Origin: Thermoplasmata archaeon
Lineage (GTDB): Archaea; Thermoplasmatota; Thermoplasmata; Thermoplasmatales; Thermoplasmataceae
Reading direction: 5' to 3'
Length of the DNA: 31,339 bases
Assembly (NCBI GenBank): GCA_021797225.1
Contig: JAKAAE010000004.1
Location: forward strand, 1 to 31,339
The position numbers and the translations under genes were made by a program. A model generated the notes under the pieces. That model was not told the DNA's origin. It saw only the letters and a program-made list of their open reading frames with translations, and made no database searches. The stretch's first letter is position 1. Every line of letters begins with the position of its first letter. This document shows positions 15,689 through 23,983 of this stretch, piece by piece.

Positions 15689-16427
15689 AGTAGCCCGTAA
15701 GGTTCGAGAATCATTTTATAGCTCAGGATTTTATGAAGTCTTTCCCGCTTCATTTCTAAAGTCTGAGGATATTGATGGATTTAAATTTCTTTACCGCAAT
15801 GAAGTCTACGTTCTGGAGCCGGATATAACTGTCAGGCTAATGGACAGGCAAATTCAACATAACTCTTCCATATTCTACATATCACAGCAGACCGACAGAA
15901 ATCTGATGGAATCTCTGAAAGCAGGAGGAGAAATAATAGGTGGCGATTCGATGGCCGGTAGCATCAAGATTTTAAAAACAGTAATCAAGGTTCTGGATGA
16001 TCTGGGATTGCCGGACTTCAAGATTGATATCGGACTTTCCGGGATATTTAACATGTATTCTGACAGCAAACACTGGTCTGAAATAAAAAAGGCGGTAAAA
16101 AATAGGGATTATTCTGTACTTGATAAAATAGGGACCAAGGAAAAGGATGAAATCATTAAAACCATGGGCACAAGAACCAGATATAGTGGAATAAAAATAC
16201 TGGACAGTATAATCGAGGAATTAGACGATCCGAGGATTATCATAGATCTCGGTACCGTGAGGCAGCCCGATTACTACAATGGCCCTATATTCGAGATATA
16301 TGGTGATTCCGGGTTTCTCGGGGGTGGTGGCAATTACCGGATCCAGAACACAGACGCATGCGGATTTGCCCTCGATCTAGCAGCAGTATACAGAATGTAC
16401 ATTAAAAATACGGAGGTGGAAAAGTGA
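15651..16427 (+). CDS. hisZ: ATP phosphoribosyltransferase regulatory subunit HisZ
   Basis: This 258-residue protein is a histidyl-tRNA-synthetase-like HisZ. VLEPDITVRLMDRQ (54-67) corresponds to class II motif 2, and GGGGNYR (224-230) to the late glycine-rich signature. It is shorter than usual HisZ proteins (over 300 residues) and lacks a tRNA-binding domain. HisZ joins the short form of HisG in an octamer and is needed for its activity and histidine feedback. HisG follows with a four-base overlap (GTGA). The start is uncertain: an in-frame stop lies at 15633-15635, and the only standard candidates after it are GTG 15651 and TTG 15660, neither with a ribosome site. Both lie inside the upstream 54-codon frame, implying coupled or weak initiation. 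Confidence 0.82.
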   Translation: MVTLKTLERKLSEVARKVRESFYSSGFYEVFPASFLKSEDIDGFKFLYRNEVYVLEPDITVRLMDRQIQHNSSIFYISQQTDRNLMESLKAGGEIIGGDSMAGSIKILKTVIKVLDDLGLPDFKIDIGLSGIFNMYSDSKHWSEIKKAVKNRDYSVLDKIGTKEKDEIIKTMGTRTRYSGIKILDSIIEELDDPRIIIDLGTVRQPDYYNGPIFEIYGDSGFLGGGGNYRIQNTDACGFALDLAAVYRMYIKNTEVEK

Positions 16428-17062
16428 AATTTGTTATACCGAGAGGTAGATTAATGGACGATTCTCTGGCCCTTCTGTGCAAGGCCGGAATCGATATTAG
16501 TATCGATGATGAAAGAAAATTGATATTCAGAAAAAACGGAAATGAAATCATATTGCCGAGGCCCAGGGATGTGCCGGTTTACACAGAATATGCCGGGGAT
16601 GTTGGAATATGTGGAACAGACTCACTTCTGGAAAGTGGTACAGACCTGTTTGCCCCTCTTGCTCTGGGATTCGGAAAATGCAGATTGAGTATAATTGCCC
16701 CGGAAGGGTATGATATCTCAGATATGGAGGGCATGGATATAGCCACAAAACATCCGGTGATAACTGAAAAATATCTGAACTCAATGGGAATCCGTGCAAA
16801 CGTTATAAGTTTACATGGTTCACTGGAGCTTGCTCCTGAAACCGGGATAGCAGATGCAATTGTAGATATAATACAGACCGGGGAAACAATGAGGAAAAAT
16901 CACCTGGTTGAAATCCAGAAAATTATGGACATACAGGCAACCCTTATTGTGAACAGGGTTTCCCAGAAGACAAAATACGAAGAAATAAATAACTTTATAG
17001 AAAAGGTTGGTGAATTGGATGGAAACAGAAAATTATGTGAAGGAAATACTAACAGATATTAA
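16424..17062 (+). CDS. hisG: ATP phosphoribosyltransferase, short form HisG
   Basis: This 212-residue protein catalyses the first step of histidine synthesis, joining ATP and PRPP. The family signature runs at 132-159, with GSLELAPETGIADAIVDIIQ and TGETMRKN, and contains the PRPP-binding loop. PRGRLMDDSLALLCKAGI is the usual N terminus. Its length is that of the short class, lacking the C-terminal regulatory domain of long HisG, so it should depend on HisZ, encoded immediately upstream. The GTG start overlaps the hisZ stop by four bases and has a GGAGGTGG ribosome site. The 3' end overlaps hisD by 44 bases. The last dozen residues (GNRKLCEGNTNRY) are read in the overlap and look unstructured. 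Confidence 0.93.
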   Translation: MKFVIPRGRLMDDSLALLCKAGIDISIDDERKLIFRKNGNEIILPRPRDVPVYTEYAGDVGICGTDSLLESGTDLFAPLALGFGKCRLSIIAPEGYDISDMEGMDIATKHPVITEKYLNSMGIRANVISLHGSLELAPETGIADAIVDIIQTGETMRKNHLVEIQKIMDIQATLIVNRVSQKTKYEEINNFIEKVGELDGNRKLCEGNTNRY

Positions 17063-18146
17063 AAATCGTGGAATGGATGCAGTAAAAGAGTACTCCATGA
17101 AATTTGATCAATACTCGGGAAACACTAAGGTCTCCCGGGATGAATTTGCAGAGGCTATAGAGCTTGTGCCGGAGTATGATAAAGATATAATAAAAAGATC
17201 ATACAAACGCATATTCGACAATCATATGATGCAGATGAACAGGGATCGTATGCGCTTTTCCAGAGGTTCTATTTACGGTATAAGGTACACGCCACTGGAG
17301 CGTATTGGAATGTATATACCCGGCAAAAAAGCCCTACCATCCACAGTCATGATGATAGGCGCACCGGCAAAGATAGCAGGCGTTAAGGATATTATCATAA
17401 CATCAGCTCCCATGGATAACGGGAAAATAAATCCATATACCCTTTATATTGCCGATATGCTGGGTATAAAGGAAGTATATAAACTCGGAGGAATCCAGGC
17501 TATAGGGTCCATGGCATTTGGCATCGGGATGGATCGTGTAGATAAAATATTCGGGCCCGGAAATTCATATGTGAATGAGGCAAAGAGGCAGGTATTCGGC
17601 ATAACCGGCATAGATGGCCTTTATGGCCCATCGGAAATTATGGTCATATCTGATGGAACATCCAGTAATGAATATATTATGGCAGATCTGGACTCCCAGC
17701 TAGAGCACGGACTAACTTCGAAAGCCTGGCTTCTGACAACTTCAAGAAAGCAGGAGAATATGAAGAATAGCAGGGTTGAAGTTACCATCTGCAGGAATGT
17801 GGATGAGATGATTTCCAAGGCAAATGAAATCGCTCCAGAGCATCTAGAAATACTGGCTGCTAATCCCCTGGAAATATTCAGCAAAATAAAAAATGCCGGT
17901 GCCATATATATTGGAGACTATGCACCGGTGCCTGCAGGAGATTATTTCCTGGGTGTAAACCACCTGCTTCCCACAGGAGGTACAGCAAGATTTTCATCTG
18001 TTCTGACAGTTGATGACTTTATGAAAAGGACATCTTTTGCCAGTGTTTCCAGATCTGATTTTATGGATGATGTTGATCTCGGGATTGCACTGGCAAATAT
18101 GGAAAATATGCCATTGCACAGAAGATCCATGGAGGTGAGGTCATGA
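17019..18146 (+). CDS. hisD: Histidinol dehydrogenase
   Basis: This 375-residue enzyme oxidises histidinol to histidine with two NAD, the last step of the pathway. GMYIPGKKALPSTVMMIGAP is the nucleotide region. Likely zinc ligands are Q227 and H230 (SQLEHG), D308 (GDYFLG) and H367 (MPLHRR); catalytic E275 and H276 are in PEHLEI. NHLLPTGGTARFSSVLTVDD is diagnostic. At 375 residues it is shorter than the bacterial enzyme (about 430), mainly at the N terminus. I chose ATG 17019, preceded by GGTGA at 17009-17013, over the in-frame TTG at 17007. It overlaps hisG by 44 bases and hisB by four. Confidence 0.93.
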   Translation: METENYVKEILTDIKNRGMDAVKEYSMKFDQYSGNTKVSRDEFAEAIELVPEYDKDIIKRSYKRIFDNHMMQMNRDRMRFSRGSIYGIRYTPLERIGMYIPGKKALPSTVMMIGAPAKIAGVKDIIITSAPMDNGKINPYTLYIADMLGIKEVYKLGGIQAIGSMAFGIGMDRVDKIFGPGNSYVNEAKRQVFGITGIDGLYGPSEIMVISDGTSSNEYIMADLDSQLEHGLTSKAWLLTTSRKQENMKNSRVEVTICRNVDEMISKANEIAPEHLEILAANPLEIFSKIKNAGAIYIGDYAPVPAGDYFLGVNHLLPTGGTARFSSVLTVDDFMKRTSFASVSRSDFMDDVDLGIALANMENMPLHRRSMEVRS

Positions 18147-18673
18147 TACGGAATACCAAGGAAACGCAGATAGAAGTTTCACTTGACACGGAAACAACTT
18201 CCGTGGCTACCGGCGACCCTATCCTGGACCATATGATGAAAACATTATTCTTTTACATGGAAAAGAGCGTGAAAATAAAGTGTACATACGATCTCAGGCA
18301 CCACCTGTGGGAGGACCTGGGAATCACTGTGGCCGAGGAGCTATCTGCATATGCAGGGAAAAGGCACATTAAAAGGTTCGGAACCGCAACAATGCCCATG
18401 GACGAATCGCTGGTGATGGTTTCGCTGGATGTTTCCAGGGCATACATAAACTTCCATGTGGATTTTGCCGATTCTGAAGGTTTTGAAATAAATCTTGTAT
18501 ATGAATTTTTATGGGCGCTTGCCAGAACAATGCCATTAACACTTCATGTTATAATGATGAACGGGAAAAATGCACACCATATCACGGAAAACATATTCAA
18601 GTCATTAGGAGTTGCCCTTGGGATTGCAATACAGGATAATCAATACCTGAGAAGTACAAAGGGAACAATATGA
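18143..18673 (+). CDS. hisB: Imidazoleglycerol-phosphate dehydratase
   Basis: This 176-residue protein is a stand-alone dehydratase (no phosphatase domain) that removes water from imidazoleglycerol phosphate. The manganese-binding repeats are visible: DHMMKTLFF with HHLWEDLGITVAEEL in the first half and HHITENIFKSLGVAL in the second. The length is slightly below the usual 190-200 residues. The ATG overlaps the hisD stop (ATGA) and has a GAGGTGAGG ribosome site, so translation is coupled. Since no histidinol-phosphatase is fused or nearby, that step must be encoded elsewhere. Confidence 0.93.
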   Translation: MIRNTKETQIEVSLDTETTSVATGDPILDHMMKTLFFYMEKSVKIKCTYDLRHHLWEDLGITVAEELSAYAGKRHIKRFGTATMPMDESLVMVSLDVSRAYINFHVDFADSEGFEINLVYEFLWALARTMPLTLHVIMMNGKNAHHITENIFKSLGVALGIAIQDNQYLRSTKGTI

Positions 18674-19239
18674 TTGCAATTATAGATATCGGAGCTGGAA
18701 ATCTATCTACCATAGCAAGAGTAACAGGGGGAAAAATTACACTGGATTCACAGGAAATTGAAAACGCAGACAAGATAATATTTCCGGGGGTGGGGTCTTT
18801 TCAGTATGTATCAGGCATTATCAAACCTGTGCAAAAAATATTGAGAGAAAGGATAAAATCCGGAATTCCATACCTCGGAATATGCCTTGGACTGGAAATG
18901 CTGTTTGATTCCAGTGAGGAGGGAAATGGCGAAGGCCTCGGCATCATCCCCGGAAGAATAAAGAAATTTACCAGTGTGAAAACTCCGCACATGGGCTGGA
19001 ACCAGGTAAAGAATCTGACGAATATACCCATAATGGAAGACATCCAGGACAACTCATTTTTTTATTTCATGCATTCTTACTATGCGCCGGATACTGTATA
19101 TACAGCCATGGAAACGGACTATGGTGGATATTTCACCTCCGGAATAAGATATAATAATATATACGGTGTGCAGTTCCATCCTGAAAAGTCCGGCGATGCT
19201 GGAATTCGCCTGTTAAAAAATTTCGGGGCGATTTCTTGA
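18670..19239 (+). CDS. hisH: Imidazole glycerol phosphate synthase, glutaminase subunit
   Basis: This 189-residue class I glutamine amidotransferase supplies ammonia to HisF. The nucleophile Cys72 lies in YLGICLGLEML, and the His170-Glu172 pair in QFHPEKSGDAG completes the triad. PHMGWNQV and HSYYAPDT are typical HisH segments that contact HisF. It is coupled to hisB by an ATGA overlap and to hisA by a TTGA overlap. Its partner HisF is encoded two genes downstream. The sequence is complete and slightly shorter than the common 200 residues. Confidence 0.93.
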   Translation: MIAIIDIGAGNLSTIARVTGGKITLDSQEIENADKIIFPGVGSFQYVSGIIKPVQKILRERIKSGIPYLGICLGLEMLFDSSEEGNGEGLGIIPGRIKKFTSVKTPHMGWNQVKNLTNIPIMEDIQDNSFFYFMHSYYAPDTVYTAMETDYGGYFTSGIRYNNIYGVQFHPEKSGDAGIRLLKNFGAIS

Positions 19240-19925
19240 TAGACATATACCCGGCTATTGACATTTACAATGGGCAGGCTGTATCACTGACCAATGGAGA
19301 CATAGCCACAAAACAGGAATACGGAAATCCGGCTGCATTTGCAGAACAATTCTCTAAAATTTCCGGTAAACTGCATATAGTTGATCTTGACGGGGCATTT
19401 ACAGGAAGCCCTGTAAACATTTCTGCACTGAAAAAAATAAGGGAATCTGTTGCATCTTTCATTCAGATCGGGGGCGGATTCAGAAGTACGGAATCTGTAG
19501 AAACCGGTTACCTATCGGGGGCTGACAGTGTTATTATCGGCAGCGCAGCACTGGACAGAAGACTGCTGGAAGACATAACAACAAAATTCAAAAATATAAC
19601 GGTAAGCATAGATGCATATCATGGGAAGGTCAAATATAACGGATGGAATAGCAGCACCACAATTAACTATAAAGATTTTTATTCTGAAGTGAGTGCTTTT
19701 GCGGATCGTTTTATATTTACATCTATTGACAGAGATGGAACAGGGAATATAAGCGGAACCACAAAATTCTGGGATACCGGCTATTTTATGTATGCCGGGG
19801 GTGTCAATTCAATAAATGATCTGAAGCAACTTGCTCGGGCAGGATTTAATGGCGCTATTATCGGAAAAGCACTGTATAACGGAAGCATTTCAGTGGAGGA
19901 TTTAATATGCTTGCAAAAAGAATAA
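19236..19925 (+). CDS. hisA: ProFAR isomerase HisA, TTG start
   Basis: This 229-residue (beta-alpha)8 barrel isomerises ProFAR to PRFAR. The catalytic Asp of the N-terminal half is D9 in YPAIDIYNGQAV, and the C-terminal half has SIDRDGTGNISGT with D165 and D167. IQIGGGFRS and YAGGVNS hold phosphate-binding loops. The start appears to be TTG at 19236, overlapping the hisH stop by four bases: it places IDIYPAID at the expected position and no ATG is suitably placed. The 3' end overlaps hisF by 19 bases. HisA and HisF are related half-barrel duplicates lying side by side. Confidence 0.92.
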   Translation: MIDIYPAIDIYNGQAVSLTNGDIATKQEYGNPAAFAEQFSKISGKLHIVDLDGAFTGSPVNISALKKIRESVASFIQIGGGFRSTESVETGYLSGADSVIIGSAALDRRLLEDITTKFKNITVSIDAYHGKVKYNGWNSSTTINYKDFYSEVSAFADRFIFTSIDRDGTGNISGTTKFWDTGYFMYAGGVNSINDLKQLARAGFNGAIIGKALYNGSISVEDLICLQKE

Positions 19926-20659
19926 TCGCAGCACTGGATATAGCCGGTGGAAGGGTGGTAAAGGGCGTAAACTTTGAGAATATGAAGGATTCCGGAGACC
20001 CTGTAGAACTTGCGAAACGTTATGTATCTGAAGGAATGGATGAGCTTGTATTTCTGGATATTAAGGCAACACAAGATAAAAGAAAGATACTTTCAGATCT
20101 CGTGAAAAGGGTAGCATCGGAGATAAGCATACCATTTACCGTTGGTGGCGGCCTGACCGACTTGGATGATATGATATCCATAATCAGAAACGGTGCAGAT
20201 AAAATTTTTATAAATACATACGCAATTAAGCATCCTGAAATTATAAAGGATATTTCAGAACGTATAGGAACTGCAAATACTGTGATAGCAATAGATGCCA
20301 TGTTAAAGAATGGAAAATACACTGTATATATAAATGGTGGCTCCAGCGACACCGGACTTGGTGCCATCCAGTGGGCCAGAACTGCAGCATCACTGGGTGC
20401 CGGAGAATTGCTGGTTACGTCTATCAATACAGATGGCACAATGAAAGGCTACGATGTGAATTTAATAAGGGGCATTGCAGGTGCCGTGGATATACCTGTA
20501 ATAGCATCAGGAGGGGCAGGCAGTCCAGAAGATTTTCTGGAGATATTCAATGCCGGGGCTGATGGTGCGCTGGCAGCATCCATATTTCACAGGGGCATAT
20601 ACAGTGCATTGGATATAAAGAGATATTTGAAGGAGAATGGTATAAATGTCAGAATATAA
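19907..20659 (+). CDS. hisF: Imidazole glycerol phosphate synthase, cyclase subunit
   Basis: This 250-residue barrel closes the imidazole ring using ammonia from HisH, giving imidazoleglycerol phosphate and AICAR. Catalytic Asp11 and Asp130 sit at exactly the positions of the well-studied Thermotoga enzyme. LAKRIIAALDIAGGRVVKGV at the start and TSINTDGTMKGYD further on are diagnostic. The ATG has a GGAGG ribosome site and lies inside the hisA 3' end. The 3' end overlaps hisIE by 14 bases. The AICAR product feeds purine synthesis, whose genes purB and purL lie further along the window. Confidence 0.95.
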   Translation: MLAKRIIAALDIAGGRVVKGVNFENMKDSGDPVELAKRYVSEGMDELVFLDIKATQDKRKILSDLVKRVASEISIPFTVGGGLTDLDDMISIIRNGADKIFINTYAIKHPEIIKDISERIGTANTVIAIDAMLKNGKYTVYINGGSSDTGLGAIQWARTAASLGAGELLVTSINTDGTMKGYDVNLIRGIAGAVDIPVIASGGAGSPEDFLEIFNAGADGALAASIFHRGIYSALDIKRYLKENGINVRI

Positions 20660-21257
20660 TTTTGATTTTGATGGGATACTTCCTGTGATTGTACAGGATT
20701 ATAGCAACAGGGAAGTTTTAACACTTGGGTATATGAACAGGGAAGCCTATGAAAAAAGCATGGAAACAGGATTAATGCATTATTATTCCAGAAGCAAGCA
20801 GCGGATTAGGATGAAGGGAGAAGCCAGTGGAAACACCCAGAAAATCAGGGAAGTTATGGTGGACTGCGATGGAGACTCCCTTCTATTTCTGGTTGACCAG
20901 AAAGGCAGTGCATGCCACCTGGGCACCAGAAGCTGTTTCAGAAAAATTGGCACTCCGGCACCTGTGGGAAATATTGATTATTCCATGGAAGTTTTACTGG
21001 AACTGGAAGAACTTGTTAATAGAACAAAGTATACTCCCAGGAACAATTCATACACGACCGAACTTTTTAATTCCGGTGAGGAGAATATACGCAAAAAAGT
21101 AGGAGAAGAAGCGGTAGAAACAGTACTTGCACAGGGTAGGGAAAGAATAATATACGAAACTGCCGACCTGATATATCACCTCACTGTATACCTCGCATAT
21201 GAAGGAATAAAATTTGCAGATATTATGAACGAGCTTTCAAGAAGGAATAAAAAATAA
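20646..21257 (+). CDS. hisIE: Bifunctional HisI-HisE
   Basis: This 203-residue fusion carries phosphoribosyl-AMP cyclohydrolase (about residues 1-100) and phosphoribosyl-ATP pyrophosphohydrolase (about 110-200). The HisI part has YYSRSKQRIRMKGEASGNTQ and CHLGTRSCF with metal-binding Asp and Cys residues (DCDGD). The HisE part has RKKVGEEAVETVLA and ETADLIYHLTVYLAYEG, the MazG-like acidic helices. These are steps two and three of the pathway. The fused form is common in bacteria, while many archaea encode the two separately. It is the last his gene; its stop is only three bases from the convergent glutamate decarboxylase stop. Confidence 0.94.
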   Translation: MSEYNFDFDGILPVIVQDYSNREVLTLGYMNREAYEKSMETGLMHYYSRSKQRIRMKGEASGNTQKIREVMVDCDGDSLLFLVDQKGSACHLGTRSCFRKIGTPAPVGNIDYSMEVLLELEELVNRTKYTPRNNSYTTELFNSGEENIRKKVGEEAVETVLAQGRERIIYETADLIYHLTVYLAYEGIKFADIMNELSRRNKK

Positions 21258-21260
21258 TTT

Positions 21261-22640
21261 TTATGAAACCGAGTGCCCCTTCCTTGGCGACACACTGGAT
21301 TTTCTAGTAGAATGCCCGGATAAGGTATCCATGGCTCTCTTCAAACTATCAAGGAATAATTCCGCCATGTCCCTGCTGAAGCTTTCCCTGACCACCACTC
21401 TCATAAGCACTGTATCAGATGCATCTGCTGGAAGTGAATATGCAGGGACTATCCATCCATAGCTTCTTATTGCAGATGACAGGTCAAACAGGTCATAAAC
21501 ATCCTTATTTTTCTGTTTAAAGGTAACAACCGGGATATGCTCTGCATTGCTGACAATCTCTAAATTCCTTATTGTTTTAAGTTTTTCTCCCAGGTATCTG
21601 GCGTTTGCCATCATATTTTCTGCTATCTGCCTGTAGCCTGATTTTCCCAGCCTTATTATATTGTAATACTGGGGTGCAATGTTTGATGAGCTTTTAGAAA
21701 AATTCAGTGTATATGTGGGCATGTCGTTGCCCAGATAGTTTACATAGAAAACAAGGTCTTCCGGCAGATCTGATTTATCTTTGAACAGAAGCCAGCCTAT
21801 TCCCGGATAAACAAGGCCGAATTTATGTCCTGATACGTTTATGGACTTCACATGGCTCAGCCTGAAATCCCATTCAAGATCTGGCTCTATAAACGGTGTA
21901 ATAAATCCCGCAGAGGCTGCATCTACATGTATGGGAACATCCAGTCCCCTATCGGCCTTCAGTTTCTCGAGAAGGGTATTTATCTTCTTTACATTATCGA
22001 AAGCGCCTGTAAATGTTGTACCCATAACGGCTCCCACCGCTATAGTATTTTCATCAACCATGCTTACAAGCCTCTCCGGGTCTGCAACAAGTGTTTTTGA
22101 ATCAAGTGGTACCACACGGGGCTCCACATCAAAGTATTTAGCGAATTTATCCCAGACCACATGTGTATCAGCACCGAACACTATGTTAGGATGTGAAATG
22201 TCCTTTTTCTGTTTTTTCATTTTCTCCTTCCAGTTCCACTTATGTGCAAGAAGCGCAAGCATTATTGATTCAGAAGATCCTATAGTCGAAGCTCCAGTAA
22301 ATTCTGTATTTTCAGGGGCATTATATAATCTTGATAGTATATTTACAATCCTTATTTCCTCCTTTTTGATCTGGGGATACTCAAAGCTATCAATAAAATT
22401 TTTGTGTGCATTTTCCATAAAGAGTGTTTTTGCCTCTGGCTCCATATACGTTGTAACAAACGTTGCGAGATTCAATTCAGGAATTCCGTCAAGATTCAGC
22501 TCTTCATGAATCATTTCATATGCAGCACGTGCATCCATTCCCTCCTCGGGAAATTCAAATTCGGGTATTGGCCTGTTAAAGTCTCTGTTACTGTATGTAC
22601 CGTAAATCTTCTTATCTTTGTTCATTTTTTCAGATACCAT
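21261..22640 (-). CDS. gadB: Glutamate decarboxylase, GadB type
   Basis: This 459-residue PLP enzyme matches GadB along its length. DGIPELNLATFVTTY, EYPQIKKEE, GASTIGSSESIMLALLAHKW and HVDAASAGFITPF all fit, and the PLP lysine is K273 in SGHKFGLVYPGIGW. It decarboxylates glutamate to GABA, consuming a proton; in bacteria this defends against acid, which suits an acidophile, but no glutamate/GABA antiporter gene is in the window. The C-terminal tail ends KGHSVS with a His four residues from the end, near where the E. coli enzyme has its pH-switching His; equivalence is inference. A TATA-like box (22661-22668) lies about 21-28 bases before the ATG, supporting the start at 22640. The more distant MfnA tyrosine/aspartate decarboxylases are shorter. 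Confidence 0.92.
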   Translation of the reverse strand: MVSEKMNKDKKIYGTYSNRDFNRPIPEFEFPEEGMDARAAYEMIHEELNLDGIPELNLATFVTTYMEPEAKTLFMENAHKNFIDSFEYPQIKKEEIRIVNILSRLYNAPENTEFTGASTIGSSESIMLALLAHKWNWKEKMKKQKKDISHPNIVFGADTHVVWDKFAKYFDVEPRVVPLDSKTLVADPERLVSMVDENTIAVGAVMGTTFTGAFDNVKKINTLLEKLKADRGLDVPIHVDAASAGFITPFIEPDLEWDFRLSHVKSINVSGHKFGLVYPGIGWLLFKDKSDLPEDLVFYVNYLGNDMPTYTLNFSKSSSNIAPQYYNIIRLGKSGYRQIAENMMANARYLGEKLKTIRNLEIVSNAEHIPVVTFKQKNKDVYDLFDLSSAIRSYGWIVPAYSLPADASDTVLMRVVVRESFSRDMAELFLDSLKRAMDTLSGHSTRKSSVSPRKGHSVS

Positions 22641-22781
22641 ATAAATGGATCGGGCGATACTATAAATAGTCTATCCAATATTCAAAATAATATTATATTG
22701 TATAATTTAAATTGCAAAATAATCCTGAATTTTTATAATCAAACAATAGAAAAACAGTTAATAATCAAACTGTGAAAGTCC

Positions 22782-22800
22782 GCTATAGAAAGCCTATAGC
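22782..22800 (-). terminator. Hairpin after eL41 gene
   Basis: GCTATAG (22782-22788) and CTATAGC (22794-22800) form a perfect 7-base stem with a 5-base loop, directly after the eL41 stop codon. The following minus strand has only loose T-runs, so a terminator or mRNA-stabilising role is tentative. Confidence 0.35.
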
Positions 22801-22801
22801 A

Positions 22802-22909
22802 TTACTGCTTGCTTGCCCTTCTGGCTCTTTTTAATCTTCTTATTTTCTTTTTTCTCCATTTCCAACGCATATTTCCTCTTTTTTTCCAGTCTCTTGAACT
22901 TCGTTTCAC
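22802..22909 (-). CDS. rpl41e: Ribosomal protein eL41 (35 residues)
   Basis: This tiny minus-strand frame encodes 35 residues with 20 Arg/Lys. NMRWKWRKKKIRRLKRARRA is the unmistakable core of eL41, a single basic helix at the ribosomal subunit interface (the classic form is MRAKWRKKRMRRLKRKRR). The start is GTG at 22909, chosen because GAGGTGA at 22914-22920 is a well-spaced ribosome site; an internal ATG at 22870 would give a 22-residue form closer to the eukaryotic length. The N-terminal part (KRSSRDWKKRG) is a plausible archaeal extension. It stands between glutamate decarboxylase and the stress protein, far from other ribosomal genes apart from eS17 about 800 bases away. Confidence 0.88.
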   Translation of the reverse strand: MKRSSRDWKKRGNMRWKWRKKKIRRLKRARRASKQ

Positions 22910-23200
22910 TATGTCACCTCAAGTGTAAATGTATATTTGGTATTATTTTTTAATATAAATACCTATTTTATAATTGAGTTATTATTATAACCATATCCTT
23001 TGTTTTTATCATTATGGACTACACAGGCGGTGAATAAAAAATATATTTTTATAATATAATTATGGATAACTAAATTACTGAAAATAGTCCTGTACAACTC
23101 AAACCTGTAGCTAAAAATCATGCTAAGTATGAATAATTTTTAAGTTCATATATAATCATGAATTTGAATAAATTTATATAAGCCTTTTGTATTATTTTAT

Positions 23201-23638
23201 ATGAAAATTTTAGTTTCATATGATGGATCGGAAGGAGCAAAAGAGGCTCTTAAATATGCACTTGAATTGAAATGCACATGTGATGAATATTATGTATTGT
23301 ATGTAATTCCAACAATAGTTGGGATAAGCGCCAGCTTTGATTCTTATATACCCCAATCAGTCTATGAAGGGCAGGATAAAACGGCCACTGAAATCCTTGA
23401 AAAGGCCAAAAAAATTCTGGAAAAAGAAGGTGTAAAATATGAGCTGATCAAGGCAAACTCCAATGGTGAGGAAATTGCCAAAATAGTTCTTGAAACTGCC
23501 AAGGATAAAGGTGTGGATTTGATTGTAACAGGAACCAGAAAACTGCACGGATTCAGTAAGCTAATACTTGGCTCTGTCAGTTCAGGCATAATCGCGCATT
23601 CAGATATACCCGTTACTGTCGTTCCACCAAAGGAATGA
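23201..23638 (+). CDS. Universal stress protein, UspA family
   Basis: This 145-residue protein has the complete UspA fold. MKILVSYDGSEGAKEALKYA is the first strand and helix, and GTRKLHGFSKLILGSVSSG (111-129) is the ATP-binding loop of the ATP-binding subclass. DIPVTVVPPKE is the usual last strand. USPs are cytoplasmic dimers that bind ATP and help cells survive stress; the specific trigger here is unknown. A TATA-like TTTATATAAG lies about 21-30 bases upstream of the ATG, so the mRNA is probably leaderless. The 22910-23200 gap before it holds divergent promoters and A+T-rich sequence, with no other gene visible. Confidence 0.9.
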   Translation: MKILVSYDGSEGAKEALKYALELKCTCDEYYVLYVIPTIVGISASFDSYIPQSVYEGQDKTATEILEKAKKILEKEGVKYELIKANSNGEEIAKIVLETAKDKGVDLIVTGTRKLHGFSKLILGSVSSGIIAHSDIPVTVVPPKE

Positions 23639-23702
23639 TTTTTCTGGGTTTTAAAAATCTAAAAATGAAATTCTTTATATAATCTTTTAAAATAACCTGA
23701 TA

Positions 23703-23933
23703 ATGGGAAGTATAAGACCGTCAAATATAAAAAGAATATCAGAAGAACTAGTTGATAATAATAAGGATCTGTTCAATGCGGATTTTAACCATAATAAGGA
23801 AATTCTTCACAGCTTCATAGGGAAAACTGTAACCAAGAAGACCGCAAATGCAATAGCCGGATATATAACGAGATACATCCTCAAGAAAAAATCCAAGGAA
23901 AAAAATGAACTGGAGCAGCTTGGATTAGCGTAA
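23703..23933 (+). CDS. rps17e: Ribosomal protein eS17
   Basis: This 76-residue protein is the archaeal/eukaryotic small-subunit protein eS17. MGSIRPSNIKRISEELVDNN, LFNADFNHNKEILHSF and KTANAIAGYITRYI match the family in order. The archaeal form is short, lacking the eukaryotic C-terminal half, and the length fits. The tail ends in charged residues (LKKKSKEKNELEQLGLA). A TATA-like TTTATATAAT lies about 21-30 bases before the ATG, implying its own leaderless transcript. The gene follows the stress protein by 64 bases. Confidence 0.9.
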   Translation: MGSIRPSNIKRISEELVDNNKDLFNADFNHNKEILHSFIGKTVTKKTANAIAGYITRYILKKKSKEKNELEQLGLA

Positions 23934-23983
23934 TTAGATAGTAGGTAGTTTCTATAAATCAATATTTATCCAAAAAATAGATT

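Noticed and set aside
15524..16427. Leader frame and hisZ as one gene broken by a frameshift
   Set aside because: The leader peptide does not resemble a HisZ N terminus, and hisZ from GTG 15651 already begins like other HisZ proteins. A sequencing error cannot be fully excluded.
15651..21257. hisC or histidinol-phosphatase hidden in the his operon
   Set aside because: Every stretch of the operon is accounted for by the eight overlapping genes; neither function is present.
22910..23200. tRNA or other structured RNA in the gap before the stress-protein gene
   Set aside because: No cloverleaf, T-loop motif or C/D-box pair was found; the sequence is A+T-rich promoter-like DNA.
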